NCBI GenBank assembly: GCA_010356995.1
Contig: ML996691.1
Span: 596,211-660,210 of the forward strand
Length of the DNA stretch: 64,000 bases
Source: Trichodelitschia bisporula
Taxonomy: Eukaryota; Ascomycota; Dothideomycetes; Phaeotrichales; Phaeotrichaceae
Direction of reading: 5' to 3'
Of this stretch, positions 12,959 through 25,009 are shown piece after piece. Each line of letters starts with the position of its first letter. Position 1 is the stretch's first letter. The position numbers were made by a program, and so were the translations under genes. The notes beneath the pieces are model-generated. The model made no database searches. It saw only the letters and a list, made by a program, of their open reading frames with translations, and was not told the DNA's origin.

Positions 12959-14701
12959 TTTTGTGGTGGGGGTGGAGGGAAACGCGGGGTGATGATGATG
13001 ATGTTGGTGGTGGATGGTGCGTGTGGTGCAAGAGTCGCGAGGCTTGCGGGCGGCGCCGTAGTTAAAGGCGCGAGGCGGTGGCCAGTTCTAGCCACGGGAC
13101 ATGGCGAGAGATGTGGGGGGTGGTTGAGGTTGAGGCTAGTGTGCAGGAGGAGAGGGCGCCACCGACTTCACCGCCTGTTGTTGTTGTTGTTGGGCGGGGA
13201 GGATGGCGTGAATGGGTGGGGTTAAGCGCGCGAGTAGTGTTTGGCGCTGGAAAAGTGGGGATGGAAATGGGTGTTGGGGGGAAGTAGTGGGTGATGGAGC
13301 TCTGAGGTTGATATATCCTCCCCCCTCCCCCCCGTCGTATCTTAGGAACCCCAGCCTGATGGGGCACCGGGGGGAGCCACGATCACATGGAAGGGTGGAA
13401 AGGGCATTGGAGATGCGCGTGCGTTGGGTCCTGGAAAAGCCTCACAGGCTTCATGGTGGAAGCGAATTGGTGATAATGAACTGGGGAGGAAAGACAACAC
13501 ACATTGACCCGTGAACCAATAACGCCACGGATGAAGCACGAAAAGCGCCGATCTCGCTGTAAGTGGTTTGAAGTGTTTTTTGCCTTGACATGTGCCCTTC
13601 CCTCTCTGGGACTAATAACCTTACCGGCGTCAAGTCGAAACGGAGGACGGGACGTGAATGACTTCCAGAACCTCTCTCTCTCTTTCCCCGGAGATTGCAA
13701 ACTAGAGGATATTCCCCTGCTCGGCAACCATCGCAGGGAAAGGGAATGAAATCAGGCAAAACAATTCACCATGAGGTTAGCAAAATGGCTGCAACAGGAC
13801 TGATCGACGCCAGCGTTCCTCTTTCCCCCCCATCTCTCTCACATGTGAGCAGTTTCTCCCCCATCATTCGCAGACACCACCCGCCCAGCAGCAATCAGCA
13901 GCAGGTGATAGCTGTCACGCCGCAAGAGGCTACTCCGACTATCCCCATGGCAGACGCCCCCAGCGGGACTAACCGTTCCGGACGCGGACGCGGCACGCAT
14001 GCCACGGTACCGTAGGTAGACGGCTCAAAGCTGGGTGGAGTCCCGTCGCCCAAGCCCGCAGTCCAGACGTCTTGCGCCACACGGTACGGTAGTTCTAGAA
14101 CTGGACCATATTATTGCCGCTCGCCCACGACGCAACGGGAGCCCGTCGCTTCGGGCTTACGCCTGCCTCCTGCGGCCATAGCTTCGTAATGAGCCGGCTA
14201 AGCGGAATGTTGTTTCGGCGGGCGGACAGGCAGATCGCCGGCCGTCGGAGGGAGATGGAGGGGGGAGGGGCGCGTGCAGCGGGTAGATTGAGCGGGGGGA
14301 GGGATCGCGGGGTCGGGTCGGGTGGTGATGCCCCGGGGAGGGCGGGAGGGGTGGAAGGCAGATGTGATAATGACGAATCACACGGGCGTGCGCACGGGAG
14401 AGGGAGGGAAACAGTGAACAAAGCGCCCTCTTCCAGCCTCCTACGCTACAGTATCCAGAAATTCCGACGTCAGAACCTTATCGCCCGGCCCCACACTAAG
14501 AGCCGCAGTCAAATGTCAGAAAGCGTCATTTCAAAGCTTCCCCCCTTCCACACCCCCTGGCCCCATACTGTGTATATTCGCCCCAGCCCCAGCCCTTAGT
14601 TCCGCGGAATGAGAGAGAGGCCGTCCTGGGCCATAGTACGTACCCCATACCGCACAGCCCGCACCTTCCTCCACCCTGGGCGTTCCGTGCGTGTGTACGG
14701 C

Positions 14702-14742
<41 letters not shown>

Positions 14743-15765
14743 CTTGTGCGTGGCACGCGACCACCCACCCCCCCCCCCCCGGGTGTGAATGAGAAGGAGG
14801 AAGCTAGCTGGGAGCTCTCCCTGCTCCTGCCATGTGGATGCCGCGTGCCGAGCTCTGTAGCTTATGAGTGATGTCGCGGCGGAAATGCTTCGTGTGCAAA
14901 TTCCCGTCTGCGAGGACCTGGTCCTGGAGCTATCCACGCCATCTACTACCCGTATCTCCCCCGCAAAGAGGGTCCAGTGGGTATATGGGATTCGCTTCCG
15001 ATGACCCTGTCGGAGTTCGAGAGTGGAGCGGTTGACGGGTTTTGGCGGTGTGAAGAGCGGAAGTTGGCATGGCTGGGTGAGGTTGGCTGGGTGGGTTACC
15101 ACGATATGCAGTTGCTGCAGTTGCTTCACGGACACATGACAGCTGAGAGACTCCTTGTTGCTTGGCTGATGACGAAGATGAGGGTGGAGTAGACTTGTCT
15201 TCCTCCACTTGTCGTCCATCTTTGGCCTTGTCGTTACCGTCTTTGTCACCGCAACTTTCTTCACAGTAGTACAATAATCCCTCCCATACACTACCTGGCT
15301 ACCTACAAACCCTCCAACCCATCGAGAACCTCCCGCACATTGCTCGCCTCGCCTTGCCGCAATTCGACATCCGATCACTGACCCAGCCTCTCTCCATCGA
15401 ACCGCGCCGCTCCTGTTGGGTAAGTCGCATTAGCATAATGTACTCTCTCAAAAGCACCATGGACAAGAACCATGATAGCCTCGTCCTGAAAGCGATTACG
15501 AAAGATAGTAGCCCATAAGTCTACCACAGAGCCAGTTCCAGCTGAACGATCAGAGCCTCCTCTAAACTCCATACTGAGAAAAACGAAGGAATGATGATAT
15601 ATCCAAGCAGCAGACATGCACACCCATCAGATACAACCCCCCTCCTTCCCTACGCCGCTGCCTAAAAAGGCACATGGATATCAACAGCCAAAGCAATAGA
15701 AACAGGCCACGAAAAAGACACACTTTTCAAACACCGTACCGAATGCCTACAACACACCGTCAAAA
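12959..15765. other. Long intergenic region with microsatellites
   Basis: About 2.8 kb between the starts/ends of two minus-strand genes. It contains C/T-rich tracts, two TACSGTA heptamers (14008, 14086), an 11-unit CTG run and a 13-base C run. A minus-strand frame at 14596-15378 owes its length to the CTG repeat (read as polyglutamine) and has no recognisable domain. The last ~110 nt are probably the 3' untranslated region of the coiled-coil gene. Confidence 0.55.
14707..14739. repeat. (CTG)11 trinucleotide microsatellite
   Basis: Eleven uninterrupted CTG units, flanked by CTT-containing variants on both sides. The run lies in intergenic DNA. A C homopolymer of 13 bases follows at 14768-14780. 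Confidence 0.95.
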
Positions 15766-18700
15766 CTAGTCCGTCTCATGATCCGGCGGCAAATCAGCCC
15801 CGAGCCCGCTGTCGCTCGGCGGAGCATACACGACCATCTTACTTGCGTCCGCGACATCGGCAAAATCGGCCATCGAGCGCGACGCCATTGCTACAACTCC
15901 TTTAGCAGTGCTCCCATAGCTCGACCGCCGGTCAGACTCCGTGCCTGTCAAATACCCTGTTTCATACGAAGCGCCACTGTCCGTCATCTGTCCCGCGCTG
16001 ATGCGCCTCTCCGCATCCGTCTCGCTGCCCACGATGCTACCGTTCGTCCCCTCCTCATGCCCGTAGTGCTCGTGCTCGTCCGCAAAGCTGCCCGTGACAT
16101 CGTGCTCGTCCTGCTCATCCTCACTGTCAATCGCGTCGAGGTACTCGTCGTTCTCCTTGTCCTCGGAAATCGCCCCGCCGAAGCTGCGCCGCTTGTCCCC
16201 CTTATCGGAGAGGGTCGAAACCTTACGCATGCCCGTCGAGTTGCGCACACTCTGGGAGCGCTTAACTCCGCCCGTGTTCATGACATTCGACTCAAAGCTA
16301 GGCTGCTGGTTGGACGCGTAGTTGGCCGAGAAGATTCGGCGGCCAGTGGCAGCACCACCGGCCAGAGGACCGCCAGCCCGGCGCGCCGGCGATGACCGGT
16401 TCTTGATCGCCAGGCTCAGGCCCTGCGCCGCCGGCGACGGCTGGTCGGAGGAGCCGTTGCGAGAATGGACAGACTTGGAGCCCTTGTGAGCAGTGTACAC
16501 ACGAGACTGGTTGATGATGCCGTCGAGGATGCGCTTCTCCAGGATCTCTGCCTTGGCATCCATCTGGTGGAGCTCCTCCTTGCGGATCGTGAGGGCAGTC
16601 TGTACAGCCGAGACATCCGCCGAAAGACGGGCCTTCTGGTTGAGAAGACTCTCCTTTTCCTCATGCAGACGTTCCACGATCAGCGACAGTTCCTCCTTCT
16701 CCTTGCGCAATTTCTCAACGTCACTCTCCACGTGCTCCTTTTCGGCCAGACGCCGCTCGAGCAGCCGAGTGGTCTCCTCGACTTCCTTCTCCTTGCTCTC
16801 ATGGCCCTCGGTGATGAGGCGCGTCTGCAGAGCGACGAAGTCAGAAAACTCGGCCGCAGTCACCATGACCTGGTGGTGGATCTTGTCGAGACGATCCAGC
16901 TGGGTCGACGCCTCCTTTGCCTCAGCAACATGGGTCATGAGCTGATCGAGCTTGTCCTGAACAAGAGTATCATCGTACTCCTTGACCTCGGCAACGGGCG
17001 GCGGAGGCGGCATCAGAGCCGGCAGAGCAGTGAACGAGTTCTTGATCTCATCCGTCAGTGAACGAGTGTGCTCCGTCGCCTCGCGGGTTTGTTCGTAGTG
17101 CGAGTTGATGACTGTGAGCACCTCCTGGAGTGTGGAAAGGACCTTGGGGTTGAACTCGGTGACCTCGCCCTGCAAGCCAGTGATGGCAGTCAGAGCCTTG
17201 GACACCTCCTGGCGGGTAAGGTCATGCTCCTCCTGGGCGGCAGTGCGCGTTTCGATGTCATCAATCTTACTGAAGCCCTCATCGAGCTTCATGAAGACAG
17301 TCTGAGACTCCTCGCTAATCTTGCCAGCGACGTCGCGGAAGGTGGTTTCCATGGTCGTGATGGAGCAACCAAGAGTGTCAACCGAGAGCTTGAGTTCGTC
17401 GGCCACATCCTTGGTGTTCGTCATAACACCAGCCTGCTCGGCGGCGCGCTCTTCCATAGCTAGCACTTGGTTGGCCGCCGCGGTCTGGGCTTCTTCGTAC
17501 TTGAGCATGATGGCGCCGAACTTGTCCTCGAGCTTCGCGGAAATCTCCTCAAGAAGCATGTCCTTGATCTCATTCTGCTTCTCGTGCATCTGCTCCGTCT
17601 TGCGCTCACGGTCCAGTTTAGCATCCTCATGCGCGCCGGACATGCGCTCAAACTCGCGCGAGACAATCTCCATGAGCTCGTTGACATCCGCCTTGACGTT
17701 GAAGCTGGAACCAATGGCCTCCTCGAGCGCCTTCATGTTTTCACCGAGCGCGCTCACGTCGATGGAGCTAGTGTCCAACTTCGACTTGAGTTCTTCTTTG
17801 ACATCGTCCATGAAGCTCCGAACCAGGCCAACGGCGGCGATGATATCTTCGGCCTCCTTGCGGCGGTCGTCGAACGCCTTGGCCGTCACTGCAATGTCGG
17901 TCTCGTAGTTGTCCTTGAGCTTGTCGTGACTCTCGCGGAAGTCGTTCACCAGACCAATGAGTTGCTCGACATCGGCCTTGTTGGGAAGGGAGTCCGGTTC
18001 CGGGAGGTCGAGGCCTGCGATTTTGTCCTTGATCTCGAGGCAAAGCAACCCGATGACGTCCAGATCCTTCTTTCCGACCTTATCGGCCTGCTCTTCCTCC
18101 GCAAACTGAGCAGCCTGCGAGCGAATATCGTCAATCACTGCCTTGGCATCCTGGACCAGGACCTCAATCACCGCCAAATCCTCCTTGCTGGCAATCTTGT
18201 CGTCCATGCGCGCCGAGACATCGTCGACAGCTTCGCGGGTGCTCTTGAGGAGCGCGTCAAGAGATTCGATCTGCTCACGCGTGGCCTGCGTCTCCTTGGC
18301 GTTGATCACCAGCGTCTCAATGGCATCGATATCCTCCTTCTTGGGAAGCGCTTCCTTGTCGAGTTCTTTGGCGGCCAGCAAGTCGAAGGTGTCCTTGATG
18401 TCCTTGATCTCGTGAAGGACTGCCTCGATGCCTTCAAGATCCGCCTTGCGCACCATGTCCTCAGGCGCCTCCATCTGCACCATCGGCGGTGCAGGGGTTT
18501 CCTGAACATTGATGTCGATGGATTCGATTTTCGACTGCATCTGAGAAAGAATGACTTCCATCTTCTCAATATCATTGCGTTGCAGCATGTTCTCGGGAGC
18601 ATCGAAGCGCGGCACAGACAAAGCAGGCGCCACCTCGCGAGAGGTAGACTCCTCCGGCCCCTCGGCCAGCACGATCTCATGGCCGGTGGGCGCCGGGCTG

Positions 18701-21700
18701 TGAGCACGCGTCTCAACACGCGTCTCCGTACGATCCTCGAAGTCGCGCTGCGCCGACTTGAGCTTGTCCATGTCCTCACGCAGGCTGGCGAGGCCCTCCT
18801 TGAGGGTGTCGAGAATCTCGTAGGAGACCGACATGTCATTCGGCTTCTCAAGCATCTTAGCGACATCCGTCTTGAGCCCGTCGATGCCTTCGTTCAGCGC
18901 ATCAAGGACCTCGCTAGTGATGCGCATGAAGGGATCCGGATTGTCGATTTTCTTGTCCAGATGAGCGCGAAGGTCATCGAGTCCCAGACGGATCGTGTCA
19001 ACCAGCTCGTCCGTGTCGCTCTTAGATGCAGCGCGGCCGATGGTAGTCGATATACCGGAACGAAGGGACTCAAACTCACGGCGCAAGGCATCGAGCGTGG
19101 CTTCGTTGATGGCGGTGCCGCTGGAGCCGTCGGCAGCCTCACGCACAGCCGCGATGGTCGAACGCAGTGCTTCGAGGATCTGTTCCTTGTCTTCCGTCGG
19201 TGTACCGCGCACCATCGAGTTGCCAAGCGTGCTGTTCAGGCGCTCCAGCTCCGTCTGCATGCCGGACAGGCTTTCCTGTACGGCATGGAGTGACTCACGG
19301 GAGGCATCTGCCTGGGAGGTGACAAGGCGCTCGTGCAGAGACTCAAGCGCAGCCTGGAACGACGCCATCAGATCTTCATCCTTGTCGTTTGTCATGGTAG
19401 TCGCAATGGCTTCGCGCAAATGCTCAATTTCGCCCTGGATGATGCTGAGATGCTGATTGGCAGCCTCGCCCTGTTCCTTGCCTAGCTGGCCGATCATGCT
19501 CTCGACAGTCTCGCGTACGGTATCGATCATGTCGTCCTTGTCATCGTCACTGGTGGAGCGGGCGAGGGTGGTGGCGAGAGTCTCCCGAAGGTGCTCAAGC
19601 TCCTCCTTGATCGACTGGTTGAAATCTTCCGCGTGGGGCGGCGCGATAAGGGATGATGAATTGAGCTTGCTCTGGAGATCTTCGAACCCAGACTGGACAG
19701 CACCGAGCATCTTCTCGAGGTCACCCGAGCCCGAGCCCGAGCCCGATGCCGGCACCATCTGGTTACCGAGCGAATCATGCAGGTGTTCAAACTCAGACTT
19801 GATGTAGCTGAGCAGCTCGGCTTTGTTGAGCGCATTCTCGCCCTGAGGGCCAGCAGCACAATACACCTGGACATCATCCCGGAGCGCATCGAGGCCCTTG
19901 GTGATGGTATCCATGACTTCGTCCTGGCGAGAAACATCCTGAGCACGATCGAAGTAGGCCTCCACCTCGCCACGCAGCGTTTCGAGGCCATCCTTCATGG
20001 CATCAAGCACCTGCTCTGTGTCGCGCCCGTTGGCAGTGGAGTAGTCCTTGAATTCGGCGCGCATCTCCTGTACAAGCGCATGCAGTTGGTTGACCACCTG
20101 CTCACCGTACTGGCCGAGAGGCGAGCCAGACGACTCGAGAGCAGCCTTGATAGCATCGTAGAGCTCATCCCGGCTGATTTGAAGCTCCTTGGGCGCAGAG
20201 GGTCCAGTGCCGGATGAAGCCATTCCAGCGCGAACGGCATCGAGAACGACTTCGCGCGTGACGTCAAGCTCACGATCACGGTCTTTCTCAGAAGGAACCT
20301 TGGTCAGAGCCAGCGAAGGACGGAACTCATCGAGGCACTCGCGAACAGCAGTGAGCACTTCCTCGCGGAGCTCGCGGCCCTCGTCGATGGGCGGCGGGGG
20401 CTTAAAATCCTCCATGGCGGCATGGATAGCGTCCATCATCTCATCGCGGCTAATGGAAGGCGGAGCGTCAGCCTTGGTACGATATTCTTCCAGGCCCTCT
20501 TTGAGGCAGTGAAGGATCTCATCGCGCTCAAGACCAAACTGCTGCAGCTCAATGTTGGGCTTGTACTCCTCGTACGCTTCCTTGACAGCCTCGAGGATGG
20601 CTTCCTTGTCGAGGCCTTCAACGATAGGCGCAACGGACTGAGTAGGGGTGGGCGAATCGAAATCGAGACCGCGCTCGGCAAGCGCATGCTTGACGACGTC
20701 GTAGACCTCGCGAGAGTCGACGGTGGTGCGGGAAGTGACGCTGCCACCGCTCTGGCGGCGCTTCTCACGCATGACAGTGTCGAGGTGCTCCTTCAATTCC
20801 GCCAGTCCCTCCTGGACAATCCGAGCAATATCTTGCTTGCCGCTACCATCCTCAATAGCACGCGCAGTACCCGCCGGCTTACGCGCCTCGTCAATCTTGC
20901 GAGCAAGCTCCTGTCCCATGTGCAGGATGTCGCCGCGAAGATCACGCTGGCTAGACTTGAGATCGCCCATTATGCTGCCGGACGCGGTGACACCGTCACG
21001 AATCTTCTTCAGCAGCTTGATCATCTCATCAGAGACGAAATCGGCGGCCTTGGGCGATGAGTACGGCTTCGCCGATTCGCCAGGCGACCCCTTGAGAGGC
21101 GAGAATTGCACATCGCGCGTCGTGCGGGTAAGCGGCCCGGCTTGGGTGGGAGTCGGTGATTCGGACTTTGAACGCTTCGTCGACGGGCTGGGCGTCTCTG
21201 GCACCGGAATGGACTGCTCTGGAGTAGCGACGGGAGTAGTCGTACGCGACTTGACGAGTGCGCCGTTACCGCCCTGCGTTTTGATGAAATCAAGCAGTTC
21301 AGCAACCTTTCGCGCCGTCTCAGAAGACTCCTGGCTCGCCTTGTCAAGCAGCCCGCTGAGCTGCACCAGCAGCCGCTCCTGCCCTTCCTTGGTGCTCATC
21401 TCACGCATGATCTTCTCAAGCATGGCGATGCCGGCGCTACCATCAAGACTGTAGTTGATCGGACCTATAAAGTGCTGTGCCTCCACTGCTGGAGACGGCT
21501 GTACACCTGGGGAAGCGAAGGTCTTTGCGTGCGGCGGAGGCGTCACATGCGGATGGACGTGATGATAAGGCTGGCGCGCAGGTCCGGCAGGAATGGGATG
21601 CGCCTGGTTCGCGGCATCGACGGCTGCGCGCCCGGCATTGATGCTTTCGAGCAACTGGCGAAGGGAGCGGCGAATGTCCTCGTCGCGCGAGTTGGTGGCT

Positions 21701-22707
21701 TCCTTGAGCGAGATGAGATCGGTCGCGTTGTCTTTGCTGCGGCGGGAAAGCTGAGCCATCTCACGCTGCAGGTTGGTGCAGATGGTGGTAAGAGACAGGA
21801 TCTGCGAGGAGATGGCGCCAATGGGCTCCGGAAAGTCGTCCATCCGGCGCCTCGCAGCCTTGCTTTCATTATTGTCACTGTCGCCAGTCTTGTTCTTGAC
21901 ACCGTTGACACGCTCGCTCAGGGGCTCATTGAAGTCTCGCACCGACATAGTCTGCAGAGCGATCATGGTAGCCGAAGAGGGTGAGCTTTCACCCAGAATG
22001 GGACGCTGAGGAGGGCGAGAATTCGAGCGCGCCGACCGGTTGTCGCGCAAGATGTCACGAGGATTAGGCGTAGGAGTAGTGGCCCGTGGGCTCTTCTCAG
22101 GGGAGCTGTTGAAGATGTCGCGGTCACGCTCCAGTTGATCCCTATCACGCGAACGGTCGCGAGCAAAGAGACCAGGCGGCGGCTGCACCGCATGAGCATG
22201 GCTCGACTGAATGTTTCGCATCGACGAGCCGGGGCGCTCGGGACTACGGTCTGGGCTCCGGGTCGCGTTCGCCGGATCGAGAGAATAGCGCAAGTCGCGT
22301 ACTGAGGGCGTCTGAAGGCTCTGCAGACGACGGTGCGCAGCCGACTTTGAAGGCGACGGGTTCGACACGTATGGCGCCGGCGACGTCGCTTCACGCGCCT
22401 TGTTCTCCAGTGCTGCCTGCATCGCTGCGATAGGACCAGAGACGCCGGCACGAGGCACAGAGGGCGACCCTGGGTTCATGGGGAGCGGGGGCGGTGCCCG
22501 GTCGGGGTCTGAGGAATCCCACCTGGAGCTCAGTTAGTCTTTGTGCAATGAGGCAGAGGCTGCAGCGTCGCAGAAGATGGTGATTATGTCGAAGACACGC
22601 GAGAAAGAGGCCCAAAGAACATACATTGGAATGGAGCGAATGTGCTCAGCCGAAACCTTTGAAGTAAGAATATCCCTATCGCGGGATCGATCTCTCTCAA
22701 ATGACAT
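15766..22707 (-). CDS. Giant coiled-coil protein (fungal 'chromosome segregation ATPase family' type), function unknown
   Basis: Two exons: 22707-22625 and 22522-15766, giving 2279 residues. The short first exon reads MSFERDRSRDRDILTSK... and splices through a GTATGT donor into WDSSDPDRAPPPLP, ahead of the internal ATG at 22479; this N-terminus matches what I recall of Pezizomycotina relatives. Residues 1 to about 250 are Pro/Ser/Arg-rich and disordered. Residues about 260-2020 are almost wholly helical and acidic/basic. They include about 20 copies of a short helix (about 668-1281) and about seven copies of a second unit (about 1335-1560), then classic heptad coiled coil (about 1830-1980, rich in EKE/EEL). 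The C-terminus is disordered. There is no Walker A motif and no SMC hinge or head, so the family name implying an ATPase looks unjustified. It is more likely a structural scaffold (septum, cortex or spindle); this is inference. Confidence 0.9.
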
Positions 22708-25009
22708 TTCGGTCAGGGCGGGATCAGTAAGTGGAGGACTGCAACGCGTTCAGAGCGGATGCGTGAGTCGCTAGTTGGTTGAAAGTTGAGGGAGGAGAGA
22801 AGTTTCGCACGATAGTGAGAAGGCGGATGTTGTTGGGGGTTTAGGTGTGAGGCATGCTTCGGGTGCGGTGGTTTGTGTGCTTTCGATGCCAGGGCAAGAA
22901 GGTTCCGGTCGCGCCTGCTCGCAGGCAGCACACTCGGGTTCTTGGGTTGTTTGCTATTCACCGCAAGCAGTGTGAGCTGGAAGCGTCTATTGTACGCGTT
23001 TCGTTGTGTTTGGCAGTAGCAGCGGAGGTTGGAAGTCTTCTGCACTTCAATTCACCAACAGATTCCAGATAGGGGGTAGAGGTGTGTGAGATGAAGAGGA
23101 GAGAAGACTGGAATGCTGTGCGATATGTCTGTTCAAGGTGGGGTATATGGTGGTTTGCGGTTGGTGATGATGGCTGTGTCTGGGGGGGGGGGGTGGAAGA
23201 GACGAGACGGGAAGCTTTGAAGGGTCGCGAGGGACAAGAGCAGAAGTCTGTTTACTCGCGAACGCACAGACCATCCGTAAACAAACGACAAGCTGTCCCT
23301 CCCGCGTGGCTTCTCACGTGATGGGACCAGCTTCTAGCGCGAGCAAAAGTGCATTTGAAGTCGACGCTGCAATTCGTCCACGTCTCCATCTACGGATTAC
23401 TTACGGTACATTGGCTCAACCTCCTTCTCGTCCTGCATTTCTCGCTGCTTCTAACCTGCACCAGCTGCTGCACTGCTCAACGCATCTCTAACCAACCGTC
23501 CGTTTGTTTCTGCTCGCCCGTTGGCATAAAACGCGCTGGTTGCTATGCAGCGCTCTCTACGTCCGAGACATGCACCGAAGCACGTCGTGTTTCCCTGCGG
23601 GTGAGTGGTCTGCCGCGGGGAGTTGCTCCGGGCAGCGGCAAGCAAGCGGAGCGGCGCACAACGAAACGTAGCAAAGCGCAGCGTGATACTCTTACGACGC
23701 ATTAATTAGCGACCTATGATCCAACGGCCTATAAGCTGTACTGCTATTCGAGGTGTCGCCTAACTACGGTACTCCGCGGCAACGGCTCCTGCGACACCAG
23801 ACTCGACCTTCCGTCGAGGGTTGCCGCACTCCCGCCCGACCCGAGTTTGCGTGCCCGGAACCTGTGCCTGGGTGCTGGAGCCAGCCTCGTCCGACTGCCA
23901 ACGCTGGTCCTCATGCACCCAGGGCGATTGGCGCGCGGGTTGCTATCGATTTGCTTGCCCGCGAGGCCGGCTACGGTATCCGGTGCGTTGGGCGATCTAG
24001 CGGCCTCTGGTGCGAGGCTGGCGGCATGCAGGGGGCTCCGTGGTTTGGATTTTTTAGTGTCCGTTGTGTCTGTTGTGCCGTCATTGGCTTTTGGGAGCTT
24101 GGGGCCGGTTTTTCGCTTTAGAGGTTGCGGAGAGTGAGGATGTATCGCCGTCAGCTTTTAAACGTGCTGTTTTGATATGTGATGCATCGTCGTCCCCTTG
24201 CTGCGTGTTCCACCAGCACCGCATAGCCGAGTAACGGCGAACTGCTTTTTTCAACCTGTACCTTCGCGTGCTCCATTTCTTCTCCACCGTTTGTAAATTC
24301 AAGGAAGCATCCCTCCGGCCTTCCCGCTCAGTTGCTTTTCCCCCATTATGCAAATCCAAGGAACCATCCCTCCGCCCATCCCAATATCCCCCCGCTTTGA
24401 AAAACTCCCCCACAATAATCCAGTCGATCAACCTCCAGGATCTACCGCCAGCCTGCAGCAGCCGCTCGTCAAGCCTATCCCCAAGCCTATCCAGCCGCAT
24501 AAGTGCCGCGCCTGCCCCACACTAACTTTTGGAGGCGGTGTGTTGGCTCCGTACGGTAGAGAGACGTAAACAACCCCTACGTCACTGGCGGGTTTGGTGT
24601 TGCGGCCTGTGCGCCTGGCGCCGTTGGCCGGGGAGCCGTGCCAAGACTGGGGTCGGACGACGGGCGAGGCTTTTGCTGTGCTGTACTACGATACGGTACG
24701 TAAATAGTACGTTGACTGCAGCATGAGACCCTTGTGCAGAGCATCCATTCAAACTTCCTGCAGAGAAGCATGTCAAGGCCCTGAGACTGCATATGTTGTA
24801 TAGTCGGCTCGTGAACCCCCGATGCAGAGAAGGCATTCCGAAGCCGCCTCATCCGCGTGGTTGCCGTCCACAAGGCTGAACACATCTCAAAACACCAAAA
24901 ACAGCATCAAACCAGCACCTCGTGCATTCAGATATCTACCCCATGCTTTTAAACTCCCCATCCTTTAACATCTACTTCCTCACCATTCAAACTCCCCACC
25001 CATTCCCAT
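22708..25009. other. Intergenic, promoter side of coiled-coil gene and 3' flank of AIP1
   Basis: About 2.3 kb. It carries five TACSGTA heptamers (23402, 23765, 23972, 24552, 24692), the densest group in the window. Several frames of 70-140 codons exist on both strands, but none shows a domain, a good start context or splice structure. No RNA gene was recognised. Confidence 0.55.

Noticed and set aside
12484-13095. Long overlapping frames on both strands in the GC-rich 12.4-13.1 kb block
   Set aside because: Pure Gly/Arg/Val or Pro/His/Ser strings caused by base skew; only the 12173-12958 minus frame ends in a conserved-looking module.
14596-15378. 260-codon minus-strand frame with a polyglutamine run
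   Set aside because: The length depends on the CTG microsatellite; the rest has no domain, low-complexity order or splice logic, and it reads like translated promoter DNA.
17467-19293. 608-codon plus-strand frame opposite the coiled-coil gene
   Set aside because: It is the antisense shadow of a helical, GC-rich coding exon; the composition (Leu/Val/Arg/His/Asp) mirrors the complement of Glu/Lys/Asp/Leu codons.
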